A DNA stretch of 14,886 nt, from contig CBDCHP010000016.1 in NCBI GenBank assembly GCA_965217265.1, forward strand, positions 1 through 14,886, in the 5' to 3' direction. The notes below the pieces were generated by a model. That model searched no databases and was not told the origin of the DNA. It was given only the letters and a program-made list of their open reading frames with translations. The stretch is from JAGRGG01 sp965217265. Lineage in GTDB: Bacteria; Pseudomonadota; Alphaproteobacteria; Geminicoccales; Geminicoccaceae. This document shows positions 6,986-14,563 of the stretch, one piece after another (the stretch's first letter is position 1; every line of letters begins with the position of its first letter). Both the position numbers and the translations under genes were made by a program.

Positions 6986-9361
6986 CTACTCCGCCGCCCG
7001 CGCCGTCTGCTGCCCCTGGATGGCGCGCCAGACCTTCTCGGGCGTGGCGGGCATCTCGACGCGGGTGCCGATCGCGTTGGTGATGGCATTGATGACGGCG
7101 GCGGGGGCGCCGATGGCGCCGGCCTCGCCGCAGCCCTTGACGCCGAGGCTGTTCGAGGTGCACGCCGTGCCCTTGCCGGTCTCGACCTCGAAGAGCGGCA
7201 CGTCCCAGGCGCGCGGCATGGCGTAGTCCATGTAGGTCGCCGAGACCAGCTGGCCGGTGTCGTCGTAGACGGCGCCTTCCAAGAGCGCCTGGCCGATGCC
7301 CTGGACCAGCCCGCCGTGCACCTGCCCCTCGACGATCATCGGGTTGACGACGTTGCCGAAGTCGTCGACCGCGACAAAGCGCAGGATCTCCGTCTTGCCG
7401 GTGTCGGGGTCGACCTCCAGTTCGCAGGCGTAGGTGCCGGCGGGGAAGGTGAAGTTGGGCGGGTCGAAGAAGGCGCCCTCCTCCAGCCCCGGCTCCAGCC
7501 CCTCGGGGTAGTCGTGCGGCACGTAGGCGGCGAACGCCACCTCGCCGATCGACTTGGCCCGGTCGGTGCCCAGCACCGTGAACCGCCCGGCCTCGAAGGC
7601 GACGTCGGCCTCGGCCGCCTCCAGCAGGTGCGCCGCGATCTTGCGGCCCTTCTTGATGATCTTGTCGCACGCCAGGGCGATCGCCTCGCCGCCGACCGCG
7701 AGCGAGCGCGAGCCGTAGGTGCCCATGCCGACGGGCGTCTTCTCGGTGTCGCCGTGGATCACCTCGATGTCGTCGTAGGCGACGCCCAGCTTCTCGGCCA
7801 CGACCTGGGCAAACGTGGTCTCGTGGCCTTGCCCGTGGCTGTGCGCCCCGCTCAAGACCTGCACCTTGCCGGTGTGGGAGAAACGCACCTTGGCGCTCTC
7901 CCACAGGCCGACGCCGGCGCCCAAGGAGCCCACCACCGCCGAGGGCGCGATGCCGCACGCCTCGATGTAGCACGACAGCCCGATGCCGCGGCGCTTGCCG
8001 CGCTTGGCGCTCTCGGCCTTGCGCGCCGCGAAGCCCGCGTAGTCGACGAGGTCCAAGGCCCGGTCCAGGCTCGCCCCGAAGTCGCCGGTGTCGTAGGTGA
8101 GTGCCACCGGCGTCTGGTAGGGAAAGGCGTCCTTGGGCACGAAGTTCTGCCGCCGGAGCTCGGCCGGATCGCGCCCGGTCTCGATCGCGGCCTGCTCGAC
8201 CAGCGTCTCGACCAGGAAGCTGGCCTCGGGCCGCCCGGCGCCGCGGTAGGCGTCGACCGGGCTCGTGTTGGTGTAGTAGGCCTGCACGTCGCAGTAGATC
8301 GCCGGCGTCTTGTACTGCCCGGCCAAGAGCGTGGCGTAGAGGTATGTCGGCACGCACGAGCTGAACGTGCTCATGTAGGCGCCCAGGTTCGCCTTGGTGT
8401 TGACCCGAAGCGCCAGGAAATCGCCGGCCCCGTCCAAGGCCAGCTCGGCCGTCGAGACGTGGTCGCGGCCGTGCGCGTCGCTCAAGAACGCCTCGGTCCG
8501 CTCCGCCGTCCACTTGACCGGCACCCCGTCCAGGAGGCGACTGGCCCAGAGCACGAGGCACTCCTCGCCGTAGATGAAGATCTTCGAGCCGAACCCGCCG
8601 CCGACGTCGGGCGCCACCACCCTGAGCTTGTGCTCGGGCGCCACGCCGATGAAGGCCGACATGACGAGGCGGTGCACGTGCGGGTTCTGGCTCGTGACGT
8701 GGAGCGTGTGCATCTCGGTGCCGGGATCGTAGTGGCCCAAGGCCGCCCTGGGCTCCAGGGCGTTCGGCGCCAGGCGGTTGTTGACGACGTGCGTCCTGGT
8801 CACGTGCGCCGCCTTGGCAAAGGCGGCGTCCACCGCTGCCTTGTCGCCGATCTCCCAGTCGAAGATCAGGTTGCCCGCCGCCTCGTCGTGCACCGCCGGC
8901 CCGCTCGCCGCCTTGGCGACGTCGACCACGGCGTCGAGCGGCTCGTAGTCGACCGCGAGCGCCTCGGCCGCGTTCCTGGCCGCTTGCAGGCTCGTCCCCA
9001 CCACCATCGCCACCCGGTCGCCGACGTAGCGCGCCTTGCCGTCGCATAAGAGCGGGTAGGGCGCCATCGTCATGTCGGTGCCGTCCTTCGACTTCACCAT
9101 CCAGCCGCAGACGTTCGAGCCCAAGCCCGCCGCCTTGACGTCGGCGCCGTCGTACACCGCCAGCACGCCCGGCAGCGACGCGACGCCATCCTTGTCGACC
9201 TTGCCGATGCGCGCGTGCGCGTGCGGCGAGCGGACGAAGACGGCGTAGGCCTGCCCCCCCATCGTCATGTCGTCGGTGTAGCGCCCGCGCCCGGTGACGA
9301 AGCGCTTGTCCTCGCGCCTGAGCGTCGAGCTTCCGATGCCGTTCGCGATCGTCTGTGCCAT
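6986..9361 (-). CDS. coxL: Form II CO dehydrogenase-like large subunit (molybdenum-binding, CoxL family)
   Basis: 791 residues, typical length. It carries the xanthine-dehydrogenase-family signatures: VTGRGRYTDD near the N-terminus, the pterin-contacting GGGFGSK (254-260), and the C-terminal GCGEAGAIGAPA with the catalytic-base Glu746. The active-site loop is AYRGAGR (371-377). In form I CO dehydrogenase this loop is AYRCSFR, whose cysteine holds the copper of the Mo-S-Cu centre; here that position is glycine. The protein is therefore form II, for which CO oxidation has been shown only in some organisms and at low rates. The cofactor should be molybdopterin cytosine dinucleotide. The start is ATG 9361 with GAAGG 9 nt upstream; the frame is open to 9838, but that extension is arginine/glycine-rich out-of-frame coxS sequence. 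Confidence 0.94.
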   Translation of the reverse strand: MAQTIANGIGSSTLRREDKRFVTGRGRYTDDMTMGGQAYAVFVRSPHAHARIGKVDKDGVASLPGVLAVYDGADVKAAGLGSNVCGWMVKSKDGTDMTMAPYPLLCDGKARYVGDRVAMVVGTSLQAARNAAEALAVDYEPLDAVVDVAKAASGPAVHDEAAGNLIFDWEIGDKAAVDAAFAKAAHVTRTHVVNNRLAPNALEPRAALGHYDPGTEMHTLHVTSQNPHVHRLVMSAFIGVAPEHKLRVVAPDVGGGFGSKIFIYGEECLVLWASRLLDGVPVKWTAERTEAFLSDAHGRDHVSTAELALDGAGDFLALRVNTKANLGAYMSTFSSCVPTYLYATLLAGQYKTPAIYCDVQAYYTNTSPVDAYRGAGRPEASFLVETLVEQAAIETGRDPAELRRQNFVPKDAFPYQTPVALTYDTGDFGASLDRALDLVDYAGFAARKAESAKRGKRRGIGLSCYIEACGIAPSAVVGSLGAGVGLWESAKVRFSHTGKVQVLSGAHSHGQGHETTFAQVVAEKLGVAYDDIEVIHGDTEKTPVGMGTYGSRSLAVGGEAIALACDKIIKKGRKIAAHLLEAAEADVAFEAGRFTVLGTDRAKSIGEVAFAAYVPHDYPEGLEPGLEEGAFFDPPNFTFPAGTYACELEVDPDTGKTEILRFVAVDDFGNVVNPMIVEGQVHGGLVQGIGQALLEGAVYDDTGQLVSATYMDYAMPRAWDVPLFEVETGKGTACTSNSLGVKGCGEAGAIGAPAAVINAITNAIGTRVEMPATPEKVWRAIQGQQTARAAE

Positions 9362-9444
9362 CTTGTTCTGCCTTCCCCTGATCCCGACCCTCTGCCCGTG
9401 CGTGCCGCCGCCTGCGCCGCGGCCTCGCACCCAAGACCCGCCGC

Positions 9445-9963
9445 CTACTCGGCGGCTCGCGCCGGCGCCGTGTCGCCGCGCATCGCGGCCCCCGCCGCCA
9501 GGATCGCCTTGACGATGTTGTGGTAGCCCGTGCAGCGGCACAGGTTTCCCTCCAGCCACTCGCGCACCTCGTGCTCGGACGGGTCCCGGTTGTGGTTGAG
9601 CAGGTCCGCCGCGCTCATGATCATGCCGGGCGTGCAAAAGCCGCACTGCAGCCCGTGGTGCGCCTTGAACGCCGCCTGCACCGGGTGCAGCCCGCCCTCG
9701 CCCGAGGGATCGACCGCCGCCAGCCCCTCGATCGTCACCACCTCCGCCCCTTGCGCCTGCACCGCCAGCATCGTGCACGCCTTCACGCTCGCACCGTCGA
9801 CGTGCACCACGCAGCAGCCGCACTGCGAGGTGTCGCACCCGACGTGCGTCCCCGTCAGCCGCAACCCTTCCCGCAACACCTCCACCAACAACGCCCGCGC
9901 CTCTACCGCCAACGACACAAGGCGCCCGTTCACGGTGAAGGAAACATCAATCTTGTCCGGCAT
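9445..9963 (-). CDS. coxS: CO dehydrogenase-type small subunit, 2x[2Fe-2S] (CoxS family)
   Basis: 172 residues from ATG 9963. The N-terminal plant-type ferredoxin domain has Cys43, Cys48, Cys51 and Cys63 (GCDTSQCGCC, VKAC), and the C-terminal helical domain has Cys107, Cys110, Cys142 and Cys144 (CGFCTPGMIM, CRCTGYHNI). All eight ligands for two [2Fe-2S] clusters are present, so it should relay electrons from the molybdenum site to FAD. GGGAG lies 6 nt before ATG 9963; an adjacent ATG at 9966 is also possible, while ATG 9984 lacks a ribosome site. Its place before coxL gives the S-L-M order of form II clusters. The 83-nt spacer to coxL shows no obvious element. Confidence 0.94.
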   Translation of the reverse strand: MPDKIDVSFTVNGRLVSLAVEARALLVEVLREGLRLTGTHVGCDTSQCGCCVVHVDGASVKACTMLAVQAQGAEVVTIEGLAAVDPSGEGGLHPVQAAFKAHHGLQCGFCTPGMIMSAADLLNHNRDPSEHEVREWLEGNLCRCTGYHNIVKAILAAGAAMRGDTAPARAAE

Positions 9964-10017
9964 CATTCGCTCCCGATAGTTCATGTTGTAAGCAGATAAT
10001 CCGCGGCCGATCGTCGT

Positions 10018-10941
10018 CTAGAACAGCAGCGCCAGCACGATGACGACCGCGAGTGCGATCAGCGCCCACTTGACCCAAGGGGGCCCCATGAAGCCGAGCG
10101 GGGTCCGCTCCGATGCCGCCGGGGACGCGGTGTTGTGCGCCCCCGTCGAAGCCTGCGGCGACGGATTGAGCACTTCCTGGTTGGCCTCATGCAGCGCCTT
10201 CGCGTCGGTCGACGTGGTCGACGCGGAGCCGAGCAGGCCGCCTGGGGTTGCGCTCGGGTCGTTGTCGGCGCTGGTCGCGGCGTCCCGCTCGTCCTCGTCC
10301 GGCATGTGCGGTGCCCCGACCGCCGCCGCGCCCTCGATCGTTTCGTCCTCGTCGTAAGTCCTCCCGGCACGCCGGGGCGGGGCGGCAGGAGGCATGCTGC
10401 CGTTCGCGCTACCATTCGCGGTAGCGGGGGGCGGGGCGTCCTCGGCCTCGAGGCTCGGGGCGACGTCGGTGGCGGGGGGAGCGGTCGCCCCGGCGCCGTC
10501 TTCCTCGACGATGTCCTTGAAGCGGGTGAAGAAGTCGTCGGCCATCTTCTTCGCCGTACCCTGGACCAGCCGAGCACCCAACTGCGCCAGCTTGCCGCCG
10601 ACGTCGGCGCGGGCGTCGTAGGTCAGCCGGGTGAGGTCGGGATTCAGGGCCTCGAGCGCGACGTCGGCGCCGCCCTTGGCAAAGCCGGCCGCACCCCCCT
10701 TGCCCTCGCCCTGGATCGTGTAGCGCTCGGGCGGGTGCGCGTCGGTGATGCGGACGTCGCCGGTGAACACGGCCGAGACGGGACCGATCTTGGAGCGGAC
10801 CTTGGCGGCGAAGGTGTCGTCGCCGGTCTTCTCCAAACTCTCGCAGCCGGTGATCGAGCGACGCAGCACGTCCGGGTCGTTCAAGGCGTCCCAGACCTTC
10901 TCGCGCTCGGCGCCGATCTCGACCTCGCCCCGCATGTCCAT
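10018..10941 (-). CDS. coxG: CoxG-type SRPBCC protein with C-terminal membrane anchor
   Basis: 307 residues. Residues 1-147 form a carbon monoxide dehydrogenase subunit G (SRPBCC/START-like) domain: MRGEVEIGAEREKVWDALND, then GCESLEK, KIGPVSAVFTGDV and KGGADVALE. Residues 148-286 are a low-complexity linker rich in Ala, Pro, Gly, Ser and acidic residues, and 289-307 (WVKWALIALAVVIVLALLF) is a tail membrane anchor. CoxG tethers CO dehydrogenase to the cytoplasmic membrane and is thought to mediate electron delivery to quinone through its hydrophobic SRPBCC cavity. At about 205 residues, many CoxG proteins are shorter; the linker is long here. ATG 10941 has a G-rich ribosome site (AGGGGGGC) about 9 nt upstream; ATG 10935 is a near alternative. 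It is the first gene of the structural operon, 54 nt before coxS. Confidence 0.9.
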   Translation of the reverse strand: MDMRGEVEIGAEREKVWDALNDPDVLRRSITGCESLEKTGDDTFAAKVRSKIGPVSAVFTGDVRITDAHPPERYTIQGEGKGGAAGFAKGGADVALEALNPDLTRLTYDARADVGGKLAQLGARLVQGTAKKMADDFFTRFKDIVEEDGAGATAPPATDVAPSLEAEDAPPPATANGSANGSMPPAAPPRRAGRTYDEDETIEGAAAVGAPHMPDEDERDAATSADNDPSATPGGLLGSASTTSTDAKALHEANQEVLNPSPQASTGAHNTASPAASERTPLGFMGPPWVKWALIALAVVIVLALLF

Positions 10942-10970
10942 GGATTTGAGCCCCCCTGGCCTTTACATTC

Positions 10971-10986
10971 AGCGCCTCGCGGCGCT
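10971..10986. promoter_or_regulatory. Perfect inverted repeat upstream of coxG
   Basis: AGCGCC (10971-10976), TCGC, GGCGCT (10981-10986): a perfect 6-bp inverted repeat with a 4-nt spacer, 30 bp upstream of the coxG start in the 115-bp gap between coxG and the divergent small ORF. Its position suits an operator for the cox operon or a hairpin in the coxG leader. No convincing -35/-10 pair is visible on either strand of the gap. Short GC-rich palindromes occur by chance in such DNA, so confidence is low. Confidence 0.3.
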
Positions 10987-11056
10987 ACTGACATTACAAG
11001 GAGATAACCCGAACGGCAAGCGCCCGTCCGACCAGCGGGCCCGCCGGAGACGTCCG

Positions 11057-11161
11057 ATGCCGACAGCAGCGCCTGCCCAGACCGTTGACCTGCCCCTGGA
11101 GGCGGAGGCGGGCGACTTCCTCGTCGCCCTCGAACGCCTCGCCGACGCCGAGGCGGCTTGA
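11057..11161 (+). CDS. Small ORF (34 aa) coupled to the amidase gene
   Basis: An ATG at 11057 follows a clear ribosome site (GGAGA, 6 nt spacing) and runs for 34 codons to a TGA that overlaps the TTG start of the amidase (TTGA, 11158-11161). The product is acidic and Ala/Leu-rich (VDLPLEAEAGDFLVALERLA). Amidase-signature genes are sometimes preceded by small AtzG-like (DUF4089) subunits of about 60 residues with an LPL...NLERLAALA helix; this peptide resembles that stretch but stops where the family's PLPDD..EPAPVF end would begin. It may be a shortened relative, a remnant, or simply a leader that couples translation. The ribosome site and overlap are seen directly; the family link is a guess from memory. 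Confidence 0.5.
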   Translation: MPTAAPAQTVDLPLEAEAGDFLVALERLADAEAA

Positions 11162-12564
11162 GCCCGTCAGACCTTGGCCTCGCCGATACGGCACGGGCGA
11201 TCGCGGCGGGACGTTTGAGCGCGCGGGCGGCGACCGAGGCGGCACTCGACGCTTTCGCGACCAAGGGCGAGGCGCTTCACGTTGCGGCGGCGCTCGATCC
11301 TGAGCCCGCCCTGCAAGCGGCCGACGCCGCCGACGCGGCCCTCAAGGCCGGGAGGACGTTGGGACCGCTGCACGGCGTCCCGCTGGCGCACAAGGCGATG
11401 TTCTACCGCGCCGGCAGGCCGACCGACCTCGGTGGCGCCGTACGCCGCGGTTTCGTTCCCGACGTGACGGCGGCGGCGCTGGAGCGGCTCGACGCCGCGG
11501 GTGCGGTCGATCTCGGCCAATTGCACATGGTCGAGTTCGCGCTCGGCCTGACCGGGCTGAACGCGATCGCCGGCAACCCGGTGAACCCCTGGGCCCCCGA
11601 TCGCGTCCCCGGCGGCTCGTCGAGCGGTTCGGCGGCGGCCGTCGCGGCCGGACTGTGCCACGCGGCGCTCGGCTCGGACACGGGCGGCTCGATCCGCATT
11701 CCGGCCGTCTGCTGTAACCTCGTCGGCCTGAAGCCGACCTACGGCCGGATCAGCCGCTACGGCGCCATGCCGCTCAGCCCCTCGCTCGACCACGTCGGCG
11801 CGCTCGCCCGCACGGCCGAGGACGCCGCCTTAATGCTCGACGCCTTGAGCGGCCACGACCCGCGCGACCGGACGACGAGCCCGCGTGGACCGTCGGCGAC
11901 GCGAGAGGCGCTGCGGCGCGACCTGCGCGGGGTGCGGGTGGCGCTCGCCGAGGGGACGTTCGAGGTCGAGGTCGATGCCCAGGTGCGCGAGCGGCTGAGG
12001 ACGACCGCGCGGCACCTCGAAGACGCGGGCGCCGTCGTCGAGCCGGTGACGTTGCCGCCGCTCATGCCCTTGAACGCGCTTCGCGACCTCGTCATACGGG
12101 TCGAGGCGGCGGCGCACCACGCGCCCTGGGTCGACGCGCGCGCGTCCGAGTACCAAGCGCAGACGCGCGACCGAATCGTGCCGGGCCAGACGATCCTCGC
12201 GGTCGACTATCTGCAAGCACTGCGGGCGAGGGCGCGGCACGTCGAGGCGTTCGTGGGCGCCGCCTTGGGACAGGCGAGGGCGCTGCTGCTGCCGGCGCTG
12301 GCGGGGCCGGTGCCGACGGTGGCCGAGGCCGGCGTCGGCGGGGCCGCCTACCTCGACCTCGTGCGGCGCATGGGCCACTTCATCTTCGTCTTCAACTACT
12401 TAGGTCTGCCGGCGTTGAGCGTGCCCTGCGACCCGCTCGACGACGGCTCGCCGATGGGGGTGCAACTCGTCGCCAAGCCGTTCGGCGAGGGGTTGCTCTT
12501 GCGCATCGCGCACCATCTCGATAGGGCGACCGGCTTTAGCGCGCGGCGACCACAGGGCTTCTAG
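11158..12564 (+). CDS. Amidase signature family hydrolase
   Basis: 468 residues. The Ser-cisSer-Lys triad is complete: Lys79 in HGVPLAHK, cis-Ser154 in GGSSSGSAAAVAAG and nucleophile Ser178 in SDTGGSIRIPA. Spacing (75 and 24 residues) equals that of well-studied members. LKPTYGRISRYGAMPLSPSLD follows as usual. These enzymes hydrolyse C-N amide bonds; the substrate cannot be read from sequence. It resembles free-standing amidases more than GatA, and no gatB or gatC is nearby. The only plausible start is TTG 11158 (GAGG 4 nt upstream): no other start lies between it and the upstream stop in this frame, and the next ATG (11398) would remove Lys79. It is followed after 14 nt by a methionine aminopeptidase gene. 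Confidence 0.92.
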   Translation: MSPSDLGLADTARAIAAGRLSARAATEAALDAFATKGEALHVAAALDPEPALQAADAADAALKAGRTLGPLHGVPLAHKAMFYRAGRPTDLGGAVRRGFVPDVTAAALERLDAAGAVDLGQLHMVEFALGLTGLNAIAGNPVNPWAPDRVPGGSSSGSAAAVAAGLCHAALGSDTGGSIRIPAVCCNLVGLKPTYGRISRYGAMPLSPSLDHVGALARTAEDAALMLDALSGHDPRDRTTSPRGPSATREALRRDLRGVRVALAEGTFEVEVDAQVRERLRTTARHLEDAGAVVEPVTLPPLMPLNALRDLVIRVEAAAHHAPWVDARASEYQAQTRDRIVPGQTILAVDYLQALRARARHVEAFVGAALGQARALLLPALAGPVPTVAEAGVGGAAYLDLVRRMGHFIFVFNYLGLPALSVPCDPLDDGSPMGVQLVAKPFGEGLLLRIAHHLDRATGFSARRPQGF

Positions 12565-12578
12565 ACTTGGAATCGACG

Positions 12579-13400
12579 ATGCAGTTGACGATCGACAAGG
12601 ACGGCACCGGCCGCTCGGTGCCGCTGCACGGGCCGGACGCGTTCGCTTCGATGCGCGCGGCGGGCAGGTTCGCCGCGGCGACCTTGGATCACGTTACCCC
12701 TCACGTCGTCCCGGGCGTCAGCACCGGCGAACTCGACCGGATCATCGAGACCTTCATGCGCGACAACGGCGCTATACCGGCGACGCTCGGCTACAAGGGT
12801 TATCCCAAGAGCTCTTGCATCTCGATCAACCACGTCGTCAACCACGGCATCCCCTCCGACGATAAGCGCCTCGCCGGCGGCGACATCCTCAACATCGACG
12901 TCACGGTGATCCTGGACGGCTGGTACGGCGACACGAGCCGGATGTTCGTCGCCGGCGGCGGGACTTCGGTGAAGGCCGGGCGGCTGATCGAGGTGACCTA
13001 CGACGCCATGTGGGCCGGGATCGAGGCGGTGCGGCCGGGCGCCACGCTCGGCGACGTCGGCCACGCCATCCAGCGCGTCGCGGAGGGTGCTCGGTTCTCG
13101 GTCGTGCGCGACTTCGTCGGCCACGGCCTCGGCCGCGTCTTTCACGACGCGCCGGAGGTGCGCCACTTCGGCGAGCCCGGCAAGGGCTTCGTCTTGAGGC
13201 CCGGCATGCTGTTCACGATCGAGCCGATGATCAACGCCGGGCGGCATGAGGTGAAGATCCTCAAGGACGGCTGGACCACCGTCACCCGCGACCGCTCGCT
13301 CTCGGCCCAGTTCGAGCACACGGTCGGGGTGAGCGAGGACGGCGTCGAGGTCTTCACCCGCTCGCCGATGGGCTACGACAAGCCGCCCTACCCGGTCTGA
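12579..13400 (+). CDS. map: Methionine aminopeptidase, type I
   Basis: 273 residues. The five metal ligands of the pita-bread fold are present: Asp107 (NIDVTV), Asp118 (GDTSR), His182 (GHGLG), Glu215 (TIEPM) and Glu246 (QFEHT), with the catalytic histidines His89 (NHGIP) and His189 (FHDAP). It removes the N-terminal methionine from new proteins in the cytoplasm. It is a short type I enzyme without an N-terminal zinc-finger extension or the type II insert. I chose ATG 12579 (GGA about 8 nt upstream); TTG 12567 would add four residues and nearly abut the amidase stop. It probably shares a transcript with the amidase gene. Its 3' end overlaps that of the convergent GGDEF gene by 13 nt. A second map gene elsewhere is likely but cannot be seen here. 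Confidence 0.95.
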   Translation: MQLTIDKDGTGRSVPLHGPDAFASMRAAGRFAAATLDHVTPHVVPGVSTGELDRIIETFMRDNGAIPATLGYKGYPKSSCISINHVVNHGIPSDDKRLAGGDILNIDVTVILDGWYGDTSRMFVAGGGTSVKAGRLIEVTYDAMWAGIEAVRPGATLGDVGHAIQRVAEGARFSVVRDFVGHGLGRVFHDAPEVRHFGEPGKGFVLRPGMLFTIEPMINAGRHEVKILKDGWTTVTRDRSLSAQFEHTVGVSEDGVEVFTRSPMGYDKPPYPV

Positions 13401-14476
13401 TCCGCGGTCTCGTCCACGATCCCGGTCCTCGCGTCCTCGGTCATCCAGGCGATCCGGTCGCGGCCGGTGTCCTTGGCAAGGTAGAGCGCCTTGTCGGCCC
13501 GCTTCATGACCGGCTCGGCGTCCGCCTCGGCGTCGGCGAGCACCGCGACGCCGATGCTGACCGAGAGCACCACCTCCGCGCCGTCACCGTCGCCGTCGAG
13601 GCGAAGCGGCGTCGTGACTGTTCGCTTCAGGCGTCTTGCCACCCCGATCGCGGCCTTGAGGTCGCAATTGGGCAAGAGGACGGCGAACTCTTCCCCGCCC
13701 AGCCGGCCGAGCACGGCGGGTGTGCGCAGCACGCCGCGCACGGACTGGGCGAAGTGGATCAGCGCCCGGTCGCCGACGCTGTGCCCGAAGCGGTCGTTGA
13801 TCCGCTTGAAGTGGTCGAGGTCGAGCATCAGGATCGTCAGCCTCAACCCGGCCGCGTGGCTGCGCTTGATCTGCTGGTTGACAATCTCAAGGAAGCGGCG
13901 CCGGTTGAGGCTGTCGGTGAGCGGGTCGGTGTCGGCGAGCCGGCGCAGTTCGGTCTCCAACTGGCGGCGCTCGGCGATCTCGCGCTCCAAGGCGAGGTTC
14001 GCCTGCTCCTGGCGGCGCAGGGCCTCGGCCGCGGCCGAGCGGGCGACCGCCAGATCTTGCGCGAAGCGTTTGAGGTTCTGACCCTCGCCGGCGAGGCGCT
14101 CGTGCAGTTCGGTCAGCAGCAGCTCGCGCCGCTTCATCGAGGTGACGTCGAAGATCGTCACCACGACCCCAGCAGGATCGGCCGTCAGGTGATACCAGCG
14201 CCGATCGGCGGCGGACAGCGTCAAGCCCTTGTCGTCGAGGGACGCTAGCCCCCGGAGCCAGTCGACCTCGGTGCCGGCCCGGTCGATCTCCGCGTGCGCG
14301 TCGGAACCGAGCAGGCGAACGAGGTAGGCGCGCAAGCCGGGGACGGCCTCGCTCGGGGCGAGGCCGGCGAAGACGCGCGCCTTGACGCTGACGAGGTCGA
14401 TGCGCCCGTTGGCGCCCACGGCCAGAACCCCGCAGCCGAGCCGGTCGAGAAGCGCCAGCAGCCTTCTTGCCCCCAC
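13388..14476 (-). CDS. GGDEF domain diguanylate cyclase with N-terminal PAS-like region
   Basis: 362 residues, no membrane segment. The first ~115 residues look like a PAS-type sensor (GVLAVGANGRIDLVS, then WYHLTADPAGVVVTIFDVTSMKRRE); about 118-180 is a predicted coiled-coil linker, and the GGDEF domain starts at DPLTDSLNRR. The metal site is intact (LDLDHFKRIND, Asp219/Asp221 region) and the signature is GGEEF (260-264), so it should make cyclic di-GMP from two GTP. The inhibitory site usually reads RxxD just before it; here it is RTPA (251-254), so the aspartate is lost. The start is GTG 14476, the first start after an in-frame TAG 24 nt upstream, with CGGGG about 9 nt before it. The 3' end overlaps map by 13 nt. 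Confidence 0.92.
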   Translation of the reverse strand: MGARRLLALLDRLGCGVLAVGANGRIDLVSVKARVFAGLAPSEAVPGLRAYLVRLLGSDAHAEIDRAGTEVDWLRGLASLDDKGLTLSAADRRWYHLTADPAGVVVTIFDVTSMKRRELLLTELHERLAGEGQNLKRFAQDLAVARSAAAEALRRQEQANLALEREIAERRQLETELRRLADTDPLTDSLNRRRFLEIVNQQIKRSHAAGLRLTILMLDLDHFKRINDRFGHSVGDRALIHFAQSVRGVLRTPAVLGRLGGEEFAVLLPNCDLKAAIGVARRLKRTVTTPLRLDGDGDGAEVVLSVSIGVAVLADAEADAEPVMKRADKALYLAKDTGRDRIAWMTEDARTGIVDETADQTG

Positions 14477-14563
14477 TGGTTCATGCCCCGAGCACGGGAC
14501 CTACACCTTGCGCGTAACACACAACAACCACGGCTTGAAGCGGTTAAGATCGAGATCGAGGGC

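Noticed and set aside
6888..7226. Short plus-strand frame starting in the coxL-coxM palindrome
   Set aside because: It begins in the hairpin and runs antisense into coxL; no ribosome site or domain supports it.
7316..9049. Plus-strand 577-codon frame opposite coxL
   Set aside because: Antisense shadow; composition is biased (Val/Arg/Asp/His) and no family is recognisable, while coxL on the other strand is fully conserved.
6828..9434. Minus-strand 868-codon frame across coxL and the coxL-coxM spacer
   Set aside because: Almost all Arg/Gly/Ala with no domain; it is a frame-shifted shadow of coxL.
9362..9838. Longer CoxL start at 9838
   Set aside because: The added 159 residues are out-of-frame coxS; ATG 9361 has GAAGG at good spacing and begins at the usual CoxL N-terminus.
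10135..11007. Plus-strand 290-codon frame opposite coxG
   Set aside because: Antisense shadow; coxG on the minus strand has the SRPBCC domain and tail anchor expected in this cluster.
14537..14560. Short GATCGA direct repeat near the ETF-QO stop
   Set aside because: Two copies of a six-base unit only; no array, spacer pattern or CRISPR feature.
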